Below, piece by piece: positions 26,343-39,069 of a DNA stretch of 64,000 nt. The position numbers and the translations under genes were made by a program. The DNA comes from Polytrichum commune (Eukaryota; Streptophyta; Polytrichopsida; Polytrichales; Polytrichaceae). Numbering within the stretch: position 1 is the first letter of the stretch; the number at the start of each line of letters is the position of its first letter. The stretch covers positions 23,841,666 to 23,905,665 of the forward strand of contig OX485807.1 of the NCBI GenBank assembly GCA_950295325.1, written 5' to 3'. The notes beneath the pieces are model-generated. The model did no database searches and had not been told where the DNA came from. It saw nothing but the letters and a program-made list of their open reading frames with translations.

Positions 26343-27640
26343 GGCCTGCAGCCAGTACCACACGATACTTAATTAGTATCTCCAACTATTATTATGAAGG
26401 AAACCACGGTACTTAAGTCAACAGATGTGAGACATAATTTGAAAATGCAAGTGGCGTGCGTTTAACGTTGATGAGTCAGTGTGGTTACATACTCCCCTTC
26501 AGGGTTTAACATCCACCTATCTTCATAGTGCTAATTCATCTAATGCTTCACTCAACATGGATTCACCTCACATTTCATACTTGTAGACCTTGCAACTGTG
26601 AAATGTAGGAACAATGCAACCCTATGTTTGGTGGGCAATATTCCATGTTGTTGTTTGATGTGATTGAATAATGTGAATTCAGTGGTGATATTGTATGGAT
26701 CTAGAGGTATATGAGGGAAGTTGTTCTGGTATGTTAGATCAGATCAGATCAGTCGAAAGGGACCATAAAATTTGGCTCCAAGCGCATTGTGGAGTTGAGT
26801 CAATGCCACCTGCATGATGATGATGCTAATGCAGTAATTGTGAGGAGAAACAGATGAAATTGGCATAATATTGCTATTCCTATTGCTGGAAGATTTGTTG
26901 CGGACATGTAGATTAGTGAGCGGATATTTACCTCTTTCTTCTCAGCACGGGAGGAGCAACGATTTTCTTATAATTTCTTCAAATTGAACCGAGCTGTGTG
27001 AAGCTGCCCAATTATAAGTTTCAAGGTAACACCAAACCTCCCAAATTTTCCTCTAGTCTGCAGCTCAAGATTGGAAGGTTCGAAGTAGGGCTCCCTCTCT
27101 CATCATCCACAACTGTATTTCAAAGTGCTCAACATCCTAATTCCGAACAGCTCGAGTACTTTGGGATGCTTTAGTTTCCTCACATCTGCAACATGAGCCC
27201 CATGACAATCTTCCAATGTATTTGAATTCCTGTATCAGTAATTTCAGTATTGAAATCAGCAAATGGATCCAAGCACTTCAAGATTACATTTCTCTAGGTC
27301 GTTACACTTCAACTTGCAGCATGATAGGGCCTTGTGTTCACCTTAATATTCCTGCTATCCCAGGTATAAAGAGCATGGCCTATACCATCACAAGTAAAGG
27401 ACCTTCGGATCCCAATTCAGAAATAGAGTTTAGAAAACAGCATCCAACTTTCATCTTCACTTGGGGCAAATAAACGAATAAATGTGCTTGCCTGTGTGGT
27501 GTAAGAAACCTGTTTATGGCCCCTTCTGCCAAACACTATCGAGAGCCAGAAATCTCCTATGTCTGTGAATAAAGAGACAAGGGAAATGCATAGGGAATTC
27601 ATAGGGAATGCATGTGAATAGAACTGGGGGTTCAAGCGGG
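26343..27640. other. Upstream region of TBCE, no further gene seen
   Basis: 5' flank of the minus-strand TBCE gene. No protein family is recognised in it. GATCAGATCAGATCAG (about 26739-26754) is a short repeat. Confidence 0.45.
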
Positions 27641-27647
27641 TACACGT

Positions 27648-27677
27648 AGATAACTACCCTCATAACGGTAGTTATCT
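27648..27677. repeat. Perfect 11-bp-stem hairpin
   Basis: AGATAACTACC, an 8-base loop, then GGTAGTTATCT. It is isolated and has no known family. It could be a chance palindrome or the remnant of a small element. Confidence 0.5.
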
Positions 27678-28550
27678 TCTTAACGACCTCCGCTTCGCCT
27701 GAACTGTGCTTCTACTTCACTAGGTTTCACATGTAACGGCCAGAGTTCCTGCATTTAGGGTCCTAGTGTAACCGCTTCTAGAAATGTACTGAAAGCATTA
27801 GATGAGTTCCAAAATGTTCTCGTGATTTATCTGAAAGACTTCAATGAAGACCAGCCTCGCAGCCTCGCAAGGCAGCCTCGCAGGGGTACAATAGCCATGG
27901 CTACATTTTACTGAGGATGGCATGAGTGAAGTGGTACTTTCACAGGTGATTTCAACCCCACGTTATAGCAATGTTAATGCTAAGATACCAGAAATGGGCG
28001 TAGGAAGGAAGGCTATCAAGAAGTACAAATGTGCGACCACAATTAGAAACCAACAAGAGGAAGCTCAAAGAACACATAGAACTGAGGTCTTTACCTAATT
28101 CTGATTGTTGAGTCCGAAGCCTCAAATGTATGTTATTCCCTAACGTACCCTTATAAACATTCGTATGACTTCCAAGCAATGCATTTAGAATTGGACAATC
28201 TCCTTCTAATCATACACATGTACACTGCCGTACATACTCAATCGTGCTACGGAACAGGACGAGGCATGGTGCAGTGAAATGTTCCCTAGAGATGCTAACA
28301 TAGTTACGAGAGATAGCCTTTCCATTGAAGATATTCATCTGGCAACAAAGTAAAGACGAAAATTCATATCGTACAAACCGCGTAGGTTGACATTCTCGAG
28401 TCAGATAGACATTTGGACAATAACATTATTGCGTGCGAGAGGAGATGGACGTTGGTGGCGGAATTGTTTTATAACTGCGAGCTCATGAATTGCTGTACAC
28501 TTGAAACAAAAAGAGGGAAATTAACCCGAGATTGTCCACTGAAAAGGAAA

Positions 28551-28853
28551 CATGGATGCATCAAGGAAGTTGCGGCCTACAAATCTTTTAATGTACAATC
28601 GCGAATATTTTCATTAGCATTCTCTAATATCAGCTGCGATATTGCTTGGAGGAATGAGGATTGAGAACATTCGTGATAGTGGCCGACAACAGCATTTGTA
28701 GAACGTAGCTTCCTTGATGCATCTGTAAACTTTGCACCCTCCATGAACACATGACATTAGCGATTCGTTTGATGCATCCATGCCTTCGTCATTGTGAGCT
28801 GCCAACCTTTGTAGGCCGCAGCTTCATTGGTGCATCCATGTTTACACGAAGGT
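28551..28853. repeat. Inverted repeat, about 36-bp arms
   Basis: AAACATGGATGCATCAAGGA... at about 28549-28584 is inversely repeated at about 28816-28853 (TTTGTAGGCCGCAGCTTCAT...) with about four mismatches. A third, shorter relative (CTTCCTTGATGCATC) lies at 28708-28722. Open frames in this region mirror the symmetry and are not taken as genes. Confidence 0.6.
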
Positions 28854-29219
28854 GTGGATGCCTCAAGAAATGATGTTGACAGCAACACACGAATGGTGTC
28901 AAGTGAAAACATGGGCATGGCTATGATGCTGGAAAAGACCAATGAAATCTCTGCAGTGTAATCTGCAACTCGGAAACCATGGAAGCACTCAAGTTGGGCA
29001 CTCTCCACGAATGATCCTTGGAGAAGCTCATCCACTTAAAATTCTGTATGCTAAAACCCTGCCGAAAGGTGGCACAAATTCAACCTTCAGGCGAAGAGGA
29101 GCTTCATGAATGCGTCTTATTCTGTGTAATTACCCAATATTGAATCTGGAGCGACTTTCTGCGTAACCTCAATCCATCCCTCGCTCTTCTCTAAATCAAA
29201 TGATCCAAAACATCTTAGC

Positions 29220-29400
29220 CATCATCAAAGTGAAGAGTCTCTCGCGTCTTAAATGATCACAATAGGCCTCCCCGATGATGTTGACTAGCTATGGAACCTA
29301 AAATAAGTAAAAACAATTGAGCATGTAGTCCAATCTTTTGTAAACACGTGTCCTTTTGACGTTCGTTCTTAACCACACACTATTCAAAAATAGGTGTGTG
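29220..29400 (-). repeat. Dispersed repeat family A copy
   Basis: Read on the minus strand it shows the family order: ...GAACGTCAAAAGGACACGTG, TTGGACTACATGCTCAA, AGGTTCCATAG and TTTAAGACGCGAGAG. It is a partial, diverged copy. Confidence 0.55.
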
Positions 29401-30096
29401 ATCAAGATTAATAACCAAATTAGGCACACTTGCCTAATATGATGAAAGATTGTTTGGGTTTTGGATGCCAAATTTGCAAAATCCTAACCCTTGCCATTGT
29501 TAGACATGCAGTATTAGCTAAAGGTTTATGTTCAATGTAGATAGATATATAGAAATGCGAACTTTGATGAGAGGCACACGTGAATGGAGAGTCACTTCGG
29601 CCACAAGCTACTGCCACCTTTTGGTGGTGGACTCTAAGTTCAATGTAAAATATTCTCCTCCTCTTATCATGGATTTAGGGTGCCCGGAATCACTTGTGGA
29701 CATGCTGATCAAGCCCTCGCATGTTGCCAACCCCTTCAATCTTGAGTGTGAGGGTGCACCACAGATTACGTGTGTCTTCTTGGTGTATGCCCTCTTCTTG
29801 ACTTCATAGGAACGACATGCTTATTGTCCACATGGCCGGAGCATTTGGCGCTCAAGTTGACCTTTTGCATGCTTTAATTGCAAGAGAAACTAATGTGGGT
29901 TACTCAAGCAAAATGTCCAACTAACACATAACTTTGGTGTGTGTACAAAATAAGTAGTGTGTCTCTCCATAGATTAGCTAGAGTGTACACCATGGAAATT
30001 TTTGGGAGTAGAATCCCCATTGGTTGTTGGGGGGCAAGAAGGGTTTATGAGAAGTAGCTAGGTTGGTGTTGGCTGCCAGGTGGTTGGCGTTGTATC

Positions 30097-30880
30097 ATGA
30101 AAAGGAAGGCAACGGTCATGCGTAAGGAAAATGAGGTATGCGGTGACAACAGACTATGGCTAGTGCATTCGGAACCAATGTTGGGTGTGCAATGCCTTGG
30201 TGTTCTCCATTCAAAGTCTATGGGTTGTCACTATAGAGGTTGTCACAAGTTTTTTGAGGCCTCTGTGACTATTGCAGTGACTATTGAGTGAAGTTGATAT
30301 TGATATTAGACTTCTTATGGATTTGAGGAGGTTTATTCAAGAAAATTATAATGTTGGGTTGTGCCCTTTTGAGATGGGTGGTGCTTTGACTCATAAGCAT
30401 TTCCAAATGATGGTGAAGGGCAATTTTAGTAGCTTATGTGTGTTGAACAACAATATCAAGGTGGCTTTGGATGGCATGAAAATCCTCCGATGGGTCATGT
30501 GGTATCTTATAGGAAATTGAGAGATCATGTATTGCATACCTTCTTGGGCATAATTTGGTATTGCATGAAGGACAATGGGGAGGATCATTTTCAGTTTGTT
30601 CATCACAATGTGTCTATCGATGACATGAATGAGGGTGAAATGGAGTATGTGAAGTTTGAAAAGGTCAGTCTAAAGAATTATGTTAGTTTGTCTTATAGCA
30701 ACACTCTTCAAAGGATTCATCAATAGGCACAATTTCGTATGAAGAAGCATAATGAAGTCTATCTTCCCGGTACTTTGTTTCATATGTTAAGAGTAGGCAA
30801 TTTTATCCAAACTATACATGGATGATTTCATTGAGGTCTAGAGCATGGATGTGAGGAGGGCTACTTTCATTTAGAAGATT
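30097..30880 (+). pseudogene. Broken HUH (Rep-type) endonuclease of a mobile element, Replitron-like
   Basis: Degraded coding remnant of a rolling-circle-type nuclease. In one frame (about 30284-30470) a GGALTHKHFQ block gives the metal-binding HxH (HUH, Rep motif II). About 170 bases on, in a second frame (30436-30726), WYCMKDNGEDHF gives the YxxK catalytic tyrosine motif (Rep motif III). It is followed by a conserved-looking tail (LSYSNTLQRIHQ, then FRMKKH and LPGTLFHML). Two breaks are visible: a frameshift near 30460-30480 and an in-frame TAG at 30724 where Trp is expected. The order and spacing fit HUH nucleases of algal and plant Replitron-type transposons. The assignment is from memory of the family, not from a search. 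No helicase part and no clear element ends were found, so it is presumed inactive. Confidence 0.55.
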
Positions 30881-31569
30881 ATAATGTATCCTCGATCATG
30901 ACATTCAAATGGAGGATATTTTGATTTTTTTTTTAAACAATCATGGACGTGGTGAACACGAGGTATTTTAACTTGCAACAAATTGCCCTTGACCATAGGG
31001 TGGAGGAAAGAGAAATAAATAATACCTTGCATCATGATGATGATGGTCGTTTGAAAGAGGATAGAAGAGATCTTGCACTTCATGATTTGCAGTAGAGATG
31101 ACTAGAAGAAGATCTCCAAGCAAGAGTTGTTGAGGGTGGTAGCGATTGTTTTGTTGTGCGCATTGTGGGATATGTTGGAGAGGTTGTTGATGTTGTTGCT
31201 TACGACGCCAAGGTGGGCAGTAGGTGGTGTTGGGTTGGTAGCCTCAACCATGCATATTTGGCTTCCTCCGGGGTTCAACTCCGGTTTGCATCGGGGCAAG
31301 TTGGGTTCAGGGACGGCCTCACTGTTTGTCCCCTTGTATGTACCATCAACAAGTTGAAGGAGTCCAACGTAGAAGTAGCTTTGAAGGATTCCAATTGTAA
31401 ATAGTTATGCTTGGCAATAACTTAAAGTTTTTTTTGGTATATATATCCATGACATGGGTGTTTTTGTTGCTTGTTTTTTTGGAATTTTCCAACAAGTAGA
31501 TGCTAATTTAATCGAATTGCCAATAATGAATTAATGGCCTTTTATGTATGTTGTGGGATGTTCATGTGC

Positions 31570-32040
31570 ACAACTAATCATAGTGTGAATGGGTAAAAAG
31601 AGCACTTCACGCTAAAGCTTGAGGGCCTACAGAACCAAGTTTGAATAATGAAAAACATCCATGGAATCCTGTAATATGACATCCAATGGATATTACTCAT
31701 AAAATACTAGTTCCTGAGTCAAGCCCACCTCAAAGAGATGGGTCCAACAAAAACCGGAAGACCACGGCACTTCAAAATCGCACAACCCTTGATGTTTTAA
31801 AACTTTATGTGTAGAAGAGCCCCGATGGAAGAGGATGATAATAAAAATAGCATTCGACTGAGAGCTCAGTTGTGTACACATGGCTTTCGCCTACACTTGA
31901 AGGTCCGTGACCACAAAAAACTAATTTCAAAAGGCCCATGGTCCAGCCTTCAGATGAGTTTGAAGCACCTCACAATGGCATGGGCACGGCCCTTGGCCAT
32001 TGTTTAAAGTGGGCGTTAGTGTGCAAGGTCCGATACAGGG
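31570..32040. repeat. Repeat-derived region related to the 44.9-45.1 kb element
   Basis: Words such as GCCCACCTC, GACCACGGCACTT-AAA and the CATGG/ATGACATCCAATGGAT block appear in the same order at about 44940-45080. That indicates shared transposon ancestry. No ends were resolved here. Confidence 0.4.
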
Positions 32041-32514
32041 CATGGCTGGATATGCTCAATTTCTTGCACTGGGCGTCACAAAGACGAGTGATGGCATCAT
32101 CCTTACGTGGGCCATCAGCATCCCAGCATACTCTTGCACCCCCCCCGCCTTCCCTTCTTGGTGGGATTACTCATCACCAATTACATCGCATTCTCCGGAT
32201 TACCACTCCCCTCACCCTCTTCAATCCAGCGTCCCTTACTCCGATGCACTTGCATCCTGCAATTAGACACAAAGCCCCATTCATCATCGCCAGTTTGGAC
32301 TTCAGAGCTGCTCTGGATCTCCACTTGTTGCAAAATGATCACAAGTATATGCCCCACATGTTCCTGAGGCGATGCAATCCCTCAAAACCGGACCCAATTG
32401 CGCATGGTTTGGTTTCGGAAAGTCGGCCACCATGATGGGCTATGTACTCACTGCGTTCCTTTCTTATGAAGATGTGTAGAAATGTGTGTGGAGAAAGACT
32501 CACATAAGCTGTTC

Positions 32515-32549
32515 AGAAGAAGAAGCAGCAGCAGCAGAAGAAGAAGTGG
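32515..32549 (+). repeat. GAA/CAG trinucleotide tract in the probable 5' leader of the NYN gene
   Basis: An imperfect (GAA)(CAG)(GAA) run lies 80-115 bases upstream of the proposed ATG at 32631. It is typical of a leader or promoter microsatellite. No function is shown. Confidence 0.6.
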
Positions 32550-32630
32550 GTTATGTGGGGACATGCTTTGCTGGCTTCTGAATAGTGTGGAAAGATGATG
32601 CAGAGGTTGAGGTGAGAAGGAATTATTGCC

Positions 32631-35600
32631 ATGCAGGCTCCTCATGGCCACCCGCTTCTGGCGCTATGTCTTAGTTTGCAAGTGGTACCCCGCACAGCTC
32701 ACCGCCCCGCTCATCATCCCACAGTTGTGACGCAAGCCAGCAGTGACCAACCTTATAATGTATGTATGCCTTCATTCTTCACCTTTGTTTCCTTTGTCCA
32801 GTTGTCTATATGTTATGAGATTACAAGATTGTTGTGAGATTCCTGAGTAGATTGTGGTGTGGTAGTAATGATATATATGCTCTTGCACGTGTGGATTTTC
32901 AGTGGCCCTAATATATACATTATAAGTTAGTGGACCATACACCCTGATGTCATCTTTGGGATGAATATCATAGCCACAGCCACTGCAACCCACAATATTT
33001 ATACTAAAAGGTGTGTGCCCTAGGGTAAGGCGCAAGAACTAATTGCAAGAACGTTCTATATCAATCACGAGAGATAGTAGTCTATGAATGTACACAAGGT
33101 CTTGTGCTGGATCTTTCGACAGGCCCTAACAATCTTAATTGGGCTACATTTGCGACTCTGGATAAGAAAAACTCATGTGGTTTGTCAATTTTCCAGAATT
33201 TGACACTTCCCACCTGCTAAATTCGTGTACAAGATCCCTGAGTACAACTGTGGAGTGGTAGTAAGGATATCCTCTTGCACATTTGGACTTTCAGCGCAGC
33301 TGAGTGAAGTCAGTGCCCCTAACATGTACATAATTATAAGTTAGTGGCCGCACACCTTATGTCACTTTTGGGATGCATATCATAACCACATCAACTAAAA
33401 CCACAATATCTGCACTTAGAGGTGTCTCCCCTAGGGTAAGGCACAAGAACAAAATGCAAGAATATTCTAGATCATTCACGAGAGTTCGGAGTCTATGAAT
33501 GTACACTAGGTTCTGTGCTCGGTCTTCGACAGGCCCTAATAACAATCCTAATTGGGCTAAATCTGCGATTCTGGATAAGAATCTCATGTGGTCTGTCAAT
33601 TTTCCAGAACTTGACAATTCCCACCAACAGTAGGATATTCCTCGGCTGAATTCATGTACAAGATTCCTGAGTAGATTATGGTGTGGTGCTCTTGCGATGG
33701 AACCACGTTTGGATTCTCAGTGCAGCTGAGTGTAGTCAGTGGCCCTACATATCCATGATGAGTTTGTGTTCATTTGAGGACAGTACACCTCGTGTCATTT
33801 TGGGGATGCAAAGTATAGCCACATTTAAGTGGAGCCCACAATATTTGCACTAAAAGGTGTAAGCACTAGGGCAAGCACAAGAATAAAATGCAAAAATGTT
33901 CTAGATAATTTGAGAGAGATAGTAATCTATGAACGTACACAAGGTTTTGTGCGTGATCTTTCGACAGGCCCTAATAATCCTAATTGGGCTACACTTTGGA
34001 CACTGGATTCCTGCACATGTAACTTATATGGTCTGTCAATTTCCACCAGCAGTAGAATATTACCCACCCCACATAAAGCTCTAATGGGAGGGTTTTGATG
34101 TAGAGTGGGGTTCACGAGTGCAGGGGTAGGGATTTAGCATTTGCCTACACTTGTCAGGTCGATTTTTGGTGACACTTGAATTGTCCAGCCGATATTTGAC
34201 ACTGGCTATTGCAGATTGCAGTGTGAACCGTCTTTGTTATTTCAGATTGCACAGTTGCAAGTCATTTTGTAAGTATACTTTCATGCAGAAGCATTTCTCC
34301 TTCTCATTTCGTTGTGCATCTGCATTACCAAGATTTATAGCTCTCTTCATCTGTATCACAGAATCATGAGCCCCAGCCAAGAAGGATTACTTCCAATGTG
34401 AAACGCAATCTGCACTTGCTGAAAATCTTCAAGGTAATATAGAGTTATGCATTCTATCCTTATGATTGACACATGCCACTCTTACTCCTGGTTCTTTTGG
34501 CGATGAAAGACCAAACTAGAAAGAGTTTTGTTGCTGAGTGTTGAGATAGGCTGTATTGTTGTTATTAACACAGCATCTTTTATTCTTCATTTGAAAGGAA
34601 TATGCAAAGAAGCAATCGAATTCTGCAAGGCCCACCACAAGTTACCGCAGGAAGAAGATAGAGAAGGAAGACCTGCCTGATGATATTGACGAGTACGAAG
34701 ACCCTACAACAAAGCTCTATTTGTAAGTTACCGAGCACTCCATCATGTTTCATACAAATGACATTTTTTCAGGTCCTTTTATTCTTCGAGGTTGTACCTA
34801 ATTCCTGGATATATTTGTTTGTGACAGTACAAATGATGGATTTGAGCTAGCAACTCCAGTGCTTCTAGTGGATGGTTACAACATGTGTGGATATTGGCCC
34901 AAGCTAAAGAAGCACTTTGCACGTGGCAATCTAGAGGCAGCCAGGGACAAGCTCATTGATGAGCTCATTACATTCACACACATCAAAGGTAATTCTAGGA
35001 ACAATACTTTGTTGCGTTAACTTTCATGCAGATTGAGGTAAAGAATGCATCATTCAATTCCTTGATCTCATCCTCAAATTCTTCTGCTATTGATGTGTCC
35101 ATGATTTCCTTCAGCTGAAGTTGCAGAAGCCTGGTAGTACTTGAAGTTCTTCTAGCATTGATTGACTTCTGTTACCCCTTTCATTGGCATTACAGGGGTG
35201 AAAGTAGTTGTGGTCTTTGATGCCGTATTGTCTGGGCTGCCAAATCATAAGGAAGTTATGAGCAGGTAATGCTGCTCTGAACTTGGCGGTTACAATTGGT
35301 GTCAGTGCAGAAGTAATAGTCTTTGTTGCGAATAACTACTTCCTGTTTCTACTTGAGACTAGCATAAAGGTTTAAGAAAGTTCTTTGTGCAAAAATACCT
35401 ACCATTTTGTATTGGGTATTTGTGAAATTTCGAGGTCTATGCAGACAGGTAGTCCAAAGTTGGACTCTTGTGAACAGATTGGCCACTTGTTGATTCTAGA
35501 AGATCTGTTGTGTGACAGTGTGGACATTGTCTATGCTGCAAGCACAGATTCAGACTCATGGATTGAGAGAGAGGTATTCATGTTTGCTCCACTCGAATGT

Positions 35601-37447
35601 TTCGTTCCTAATGTCTTTGTCCCTAATGTCTTTGTCCTAAAGTTTGCAAACTGATGTAAGGAGAGGTTCCATGCACAAACTGACTCATATTTCTTGTGAT
35701 AATCTGTATTGTGTACATCATCTTGCACGACTCTTGTGACATTCTAAAATTCTGTATGAATTTATTAACAGGTCACGTTGTTAAGGGCAGACGGGTGTCC
35801 CAAGGTGTGGGTGGCCACATCAGATACTTTTCATCAACATGCAGCACATGGCGCGGTTTGTGACCTCCTCTATTTGACAGTCCGACCAGAAGGTCAACTT
35901 CTAGGTTGCATGTGTTCACTTTGCAAGTCACAACAGAGCCTGGGCTTAGCGTTATTAGAGCTTGTGAGTGTGGTTTTGTCAACTGATGCATGTGAACCAT
36001 TGTGAGTTAGGGTATAGGGCAATACTTAAAATCTACATAGTGTAATTGTGCCAGCATCAATATAAAGAGCCTTTGCACAACTGTATGTGTGCAGTGATGT
36101 TCATGAATGTGTGGTCTTCAGCATTATGTCCTAGTTTATGGAACACCAAAGCTAAGGGAATTTTAGCTAGCAAACCATAACGTCTACATCCACTAAGATG
36201 TTGGATTTCCCAACCCAAAATTATCATGGGAAGTGTTGTGGGTGTCATGGATCAAAGGGCCCTTTAGATTTATAAGGTCTATTGGTTCGTTTGGAATTAA
36301 ATGGTTTGAACAAGACATGTAACCGTGTTAATGTGCAGGGCGCTTTTATATGGAGCTGTAACATGCTCATTTCAGAGGTAAAATATGTTTCAGTGCCCTT
36401 GTAGAGCATGTGAATCTCTGTGATGCACTTTTTCCTGTTGTGTTTCTTAGGTCCAACCTGGACTACTGGACATTTCCTTGGTCACCATTGAGTACTTTCT
36501 GGACTTTATACTTCATGCATATGCATTATGGGATTGCCTATCTGGAGTTTCATAAGGTACCTATGTAGATCCAACATCTGCCTTATTTGATTGTGAAGTT
36601 CATGAGCGTGGTGAATCACTTACATGGACACCAATTTGCAATAACCATCACATCAGTAAATGTAGTTATGTTCTGAAGTATCCTACTTCTACATGAATCA
36701 AATGAGGAGATGAGATGAATCTTATTGCACTATTGTAAATTGTTTGGTTATGTTTACTATCCTTTCAACCCATATTCTTCCTGATATTTTACAGGATGAC
36801 ATGGGGTGCGTTAGGATCTGCCTTATCTCAAATTTGTTTGATAACCAACCTCCATGGGTAATTGTAGATTAAAGATGCCAAGAAGGAGCTGCAGGAGCTT
36901 CTGCATGATGAGACGTAGGTTTTTCATGCAATTCAAAGGATTCTCCAGTTTCTGTGTTATCAGAATTAGCTATCACTTACATTATCAATTCTAACCAGTA
37001 TTGTTATATGCGTACATTTTGCAACGCCTTCTTTGCACATAGTGGGGAATCCCACTTTTTTTTTCTTTTTCTTGAGTAACATACATGTGTGTGATTTCTG
37101 ATGGATGTTATAGTATTTTGATGTTATAATACGTCCTAAATGAAATTTTTTGATACTTGTGTGTGGTTGATGATGAAGGCATTTCTAAATGTGCACATGA
37201 GATAGTTTAAGACTCGATCTCAGTTCTGTAACCTTGCCAAATTTGATTGTAGCCTGTCCATTTTCAAAGCCTTTATGTATCCTTCACGGACATGGTCTGG
37301 CACATTGCTCAAGACATGATGACCCTGGGCTTTGTTGACTGCAGGATGTATTCAACCAAAGGCAAACTTTTGGAACATAACTTGGATCCAGAAGTGAGGG
37401 ATGCGCTGCAGGCTTTGAAGCAACAGCTGCGCACTGGAAACAATTAA
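32631..37447 (+). CDS. YacP-like NYN-domain (PIN-fold) nuclease, 10 exons, possibly organelle-targeted
   Basis: Predicted metal-dependent RNase of the NYN/YacP family (Arabidopsis At2g02410-like; bacterial YacP/Rae1). Exons: 32631-32759, 34362-34433, 34598-34722, 34828-34988, 35196-35265, 35519-35573, 35772-35855, 36339-36377, 36868-36914, 37345-37447. The total is 885 bases and 294 residues, with all phases consistent. Exon 1 encodes a basic, Ser/Thr/His-containing, acid-poor leader that could be a transit peptide; it rests on phase and a GTATGT donor and is the least certain exon. The core shows RRITSNVKRNL, TSYRRKKIEKEDLP, PVLLVDGYNMCGYW (catalytic Asp about 124), VKVVVVFDA (Asp171), SDSWIERE, GCPKVWVATSD and GAFIWSC. 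The C-terminal helix region includes AKKELQELLHDET. Its RNA substrate is unknown. Intron 1 holds a three-copy tandem repeat. Confidence 0.88.
32821..34080 (+). repeat. Three tandem units of about 405-430 bp in intron 1 of the NYN gene
   Basis: TACAAGAT(T)...CTGAGTA marks the unit starts at about 32821, 33229 and 33657. Each unit then carries GTGTGGTAGTA-like text, CTCTTGCAC, TATAAGTTAGTGG or a variant, ATGTCATCTTTGGGATG or a variant, GTCTATGAATGTACAC, TTTCGACAGGCCCTAA, ATTGGGCTA and TTTCCAGAA/TTTCCACCA. Divergence is moderate. There is no coding content. Confidence 0.85.
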
Positions 37448-38860
37448 ATTTTTTCCTGGATTTGATAATTTATTCTACATCAATCAAGCTCAAATCAGTT
37501 ATTGTTGCCGGTAAGATCCCGCATTTACCTGTTCTATCTGTAGTATTTTTTCTCATCTATTGAATCAATCTTTGATGTCTTAAGTTTCACCACTGTCCGC
37601 CTCAAGGTATCTGAACACAGAAGTGGCTTCAGTAAGTACACTAAATAGTCCTATTAGTGGGGGCTATAGCAATTCTCCAGGACCACAATACTTTTCAACC
37701 CACGCTAAATCTTTAGTTTAAGATTTAAGTGTGGGCCACATTAATTGTTTCCCTAGGAAATTGATGTGGGTGACTATTATATTTATTTAGTTATTTATTT
37801 ATTTCTCCCTCTTCTGTAAATAAGTGTCACCCACACTTATGAGACTGCCGTCCTGATGTCTTAAGTTCTCATTATAATTTTACCATCAAGTGACAAAAAG
37901 TTTGATACCATCGATAATGAATCCTTTAACATCAGCTTCAAACTGGCAGGGTTGGAGATGGATAGCACTACAACTGCTCTCAAAGGGAGATGCACAACAT
38001 ATGGACAAGACTTGTTGTAGAGCCTCTTTGGAATATCGTGTACAATGCAATGGTTTGAACAAGAATGCGATTTGTGACTTCCTACGGAATTGTTGGAGCA
38101 CTTTAACAAGACATGATTGTTTCACTCAGCAAGGGCCCTTTGTGCTTCTTTTCTCAAGTTTAATATGCCATGAGAAAGCCAGTGTCTGGAACTAACACCT
38201 CCAGGTCTGGAGCGTTTAGGTTTTTTGCTTGAAAGGGCTAGGACAAAGCATATCATTTTTTAAAAGGAATCCGGAAGGTACTTTTGTTTACACTCCTTAA
38301 GCACACAATCATCTAGATTATAGCCACTACTCGGTTTTGTCTGAGCAATACCTACATCTATTCTATCAAATGGTGTACATTCAGATCTATGCCAGGATGT
38401 TAGTGGATGCAATTTCTAGTACCTTTCTTGAAGTTCTGCCATTCAAGTTCCGCCTCAGGGAGATGTTTTTTTTAATGGCTTGTGGCTGTGTACATGAGGA
38501 TGGAAACTCCTTCAGCAGCTGGCATTGTTTTGGAAACTCATTTTCAGCATTTTAATTCCTAGGTGACGGATACGTGACGGATACAAAGGTTAAGAAGACC
38601 TCGTATCTGTCACCTATAAAGGTGCATTTATATAGGATATGTGACGATTTGTACAAAAAACCCCTAACAAGGATTGTGATATTATTTGATTATGTCATTG
38701 GATCCATGTTAAGCACAACCTCTCAAAAAGAGGAAGTGATAATTAAATCATGTGTCAATGGCAATAGATGATATGTATTGAAGTGTAGGCTATTTAAATG
38801 AGCTCAAATCTATCTTTATATGTATTCTCTGATTGGATTAATATATATTCACAAGGAGAT
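37448..38860. other. 3' flank of the NYN gene, no gene seen
   Basis: Presumed 3' untranslated region, then unrelated AT-rich sequence. A GTGGGCCACATTAA block at 37733-37746 resembles 12474-12486, hinting at a small dispersed element. GTGACGGATAC repeats (38563 and 38574) with an inverse at 38609-38616 are also present. Confidence 0.45.
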
Positions 38861-39069
38861 TGATAGAGGGCATCCCCACATCCTTGTTTGGATATCAAAT
38901 CCTCTAAAATTTTCATTTATTGAGCAGAAAATCATTTCTTTCCGAATTTCCTCGATTCATCCATTCCTCTCTACTTTAATCTGTGGACCTCTCGGACCTG
39001 TTAAGGTTTAGGCTAGACCTGGCTCCTCTTGGATCCTGGTCCAACAGGATGTGGGGATGCCCTCTATCA
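38861..39069. mobile_element. 209-bp MITE with perfect 23-bp terminal inverted repeats
   Basis: The left end 38861-38883 (TGATAGAGGGCATCCCCA...) is the exact inverse of 39047-39069. The inner sequence is AT-rich and non-coding. I could not identify a convincing target-site duplication, so the superfamily is open. Confidence 0.75.

Noticed and set aside
28413-29035. Open frames on both strands at 28.4-29.0 kb
   Set aside because: They coincide with an inverted repeat and show no family resemblance.
30391-30606. Minus-strand frame over the Rep-like region
   Set aside because: The motif-bearing frames are on the plus strand. The minus-strand frame is their shadow.
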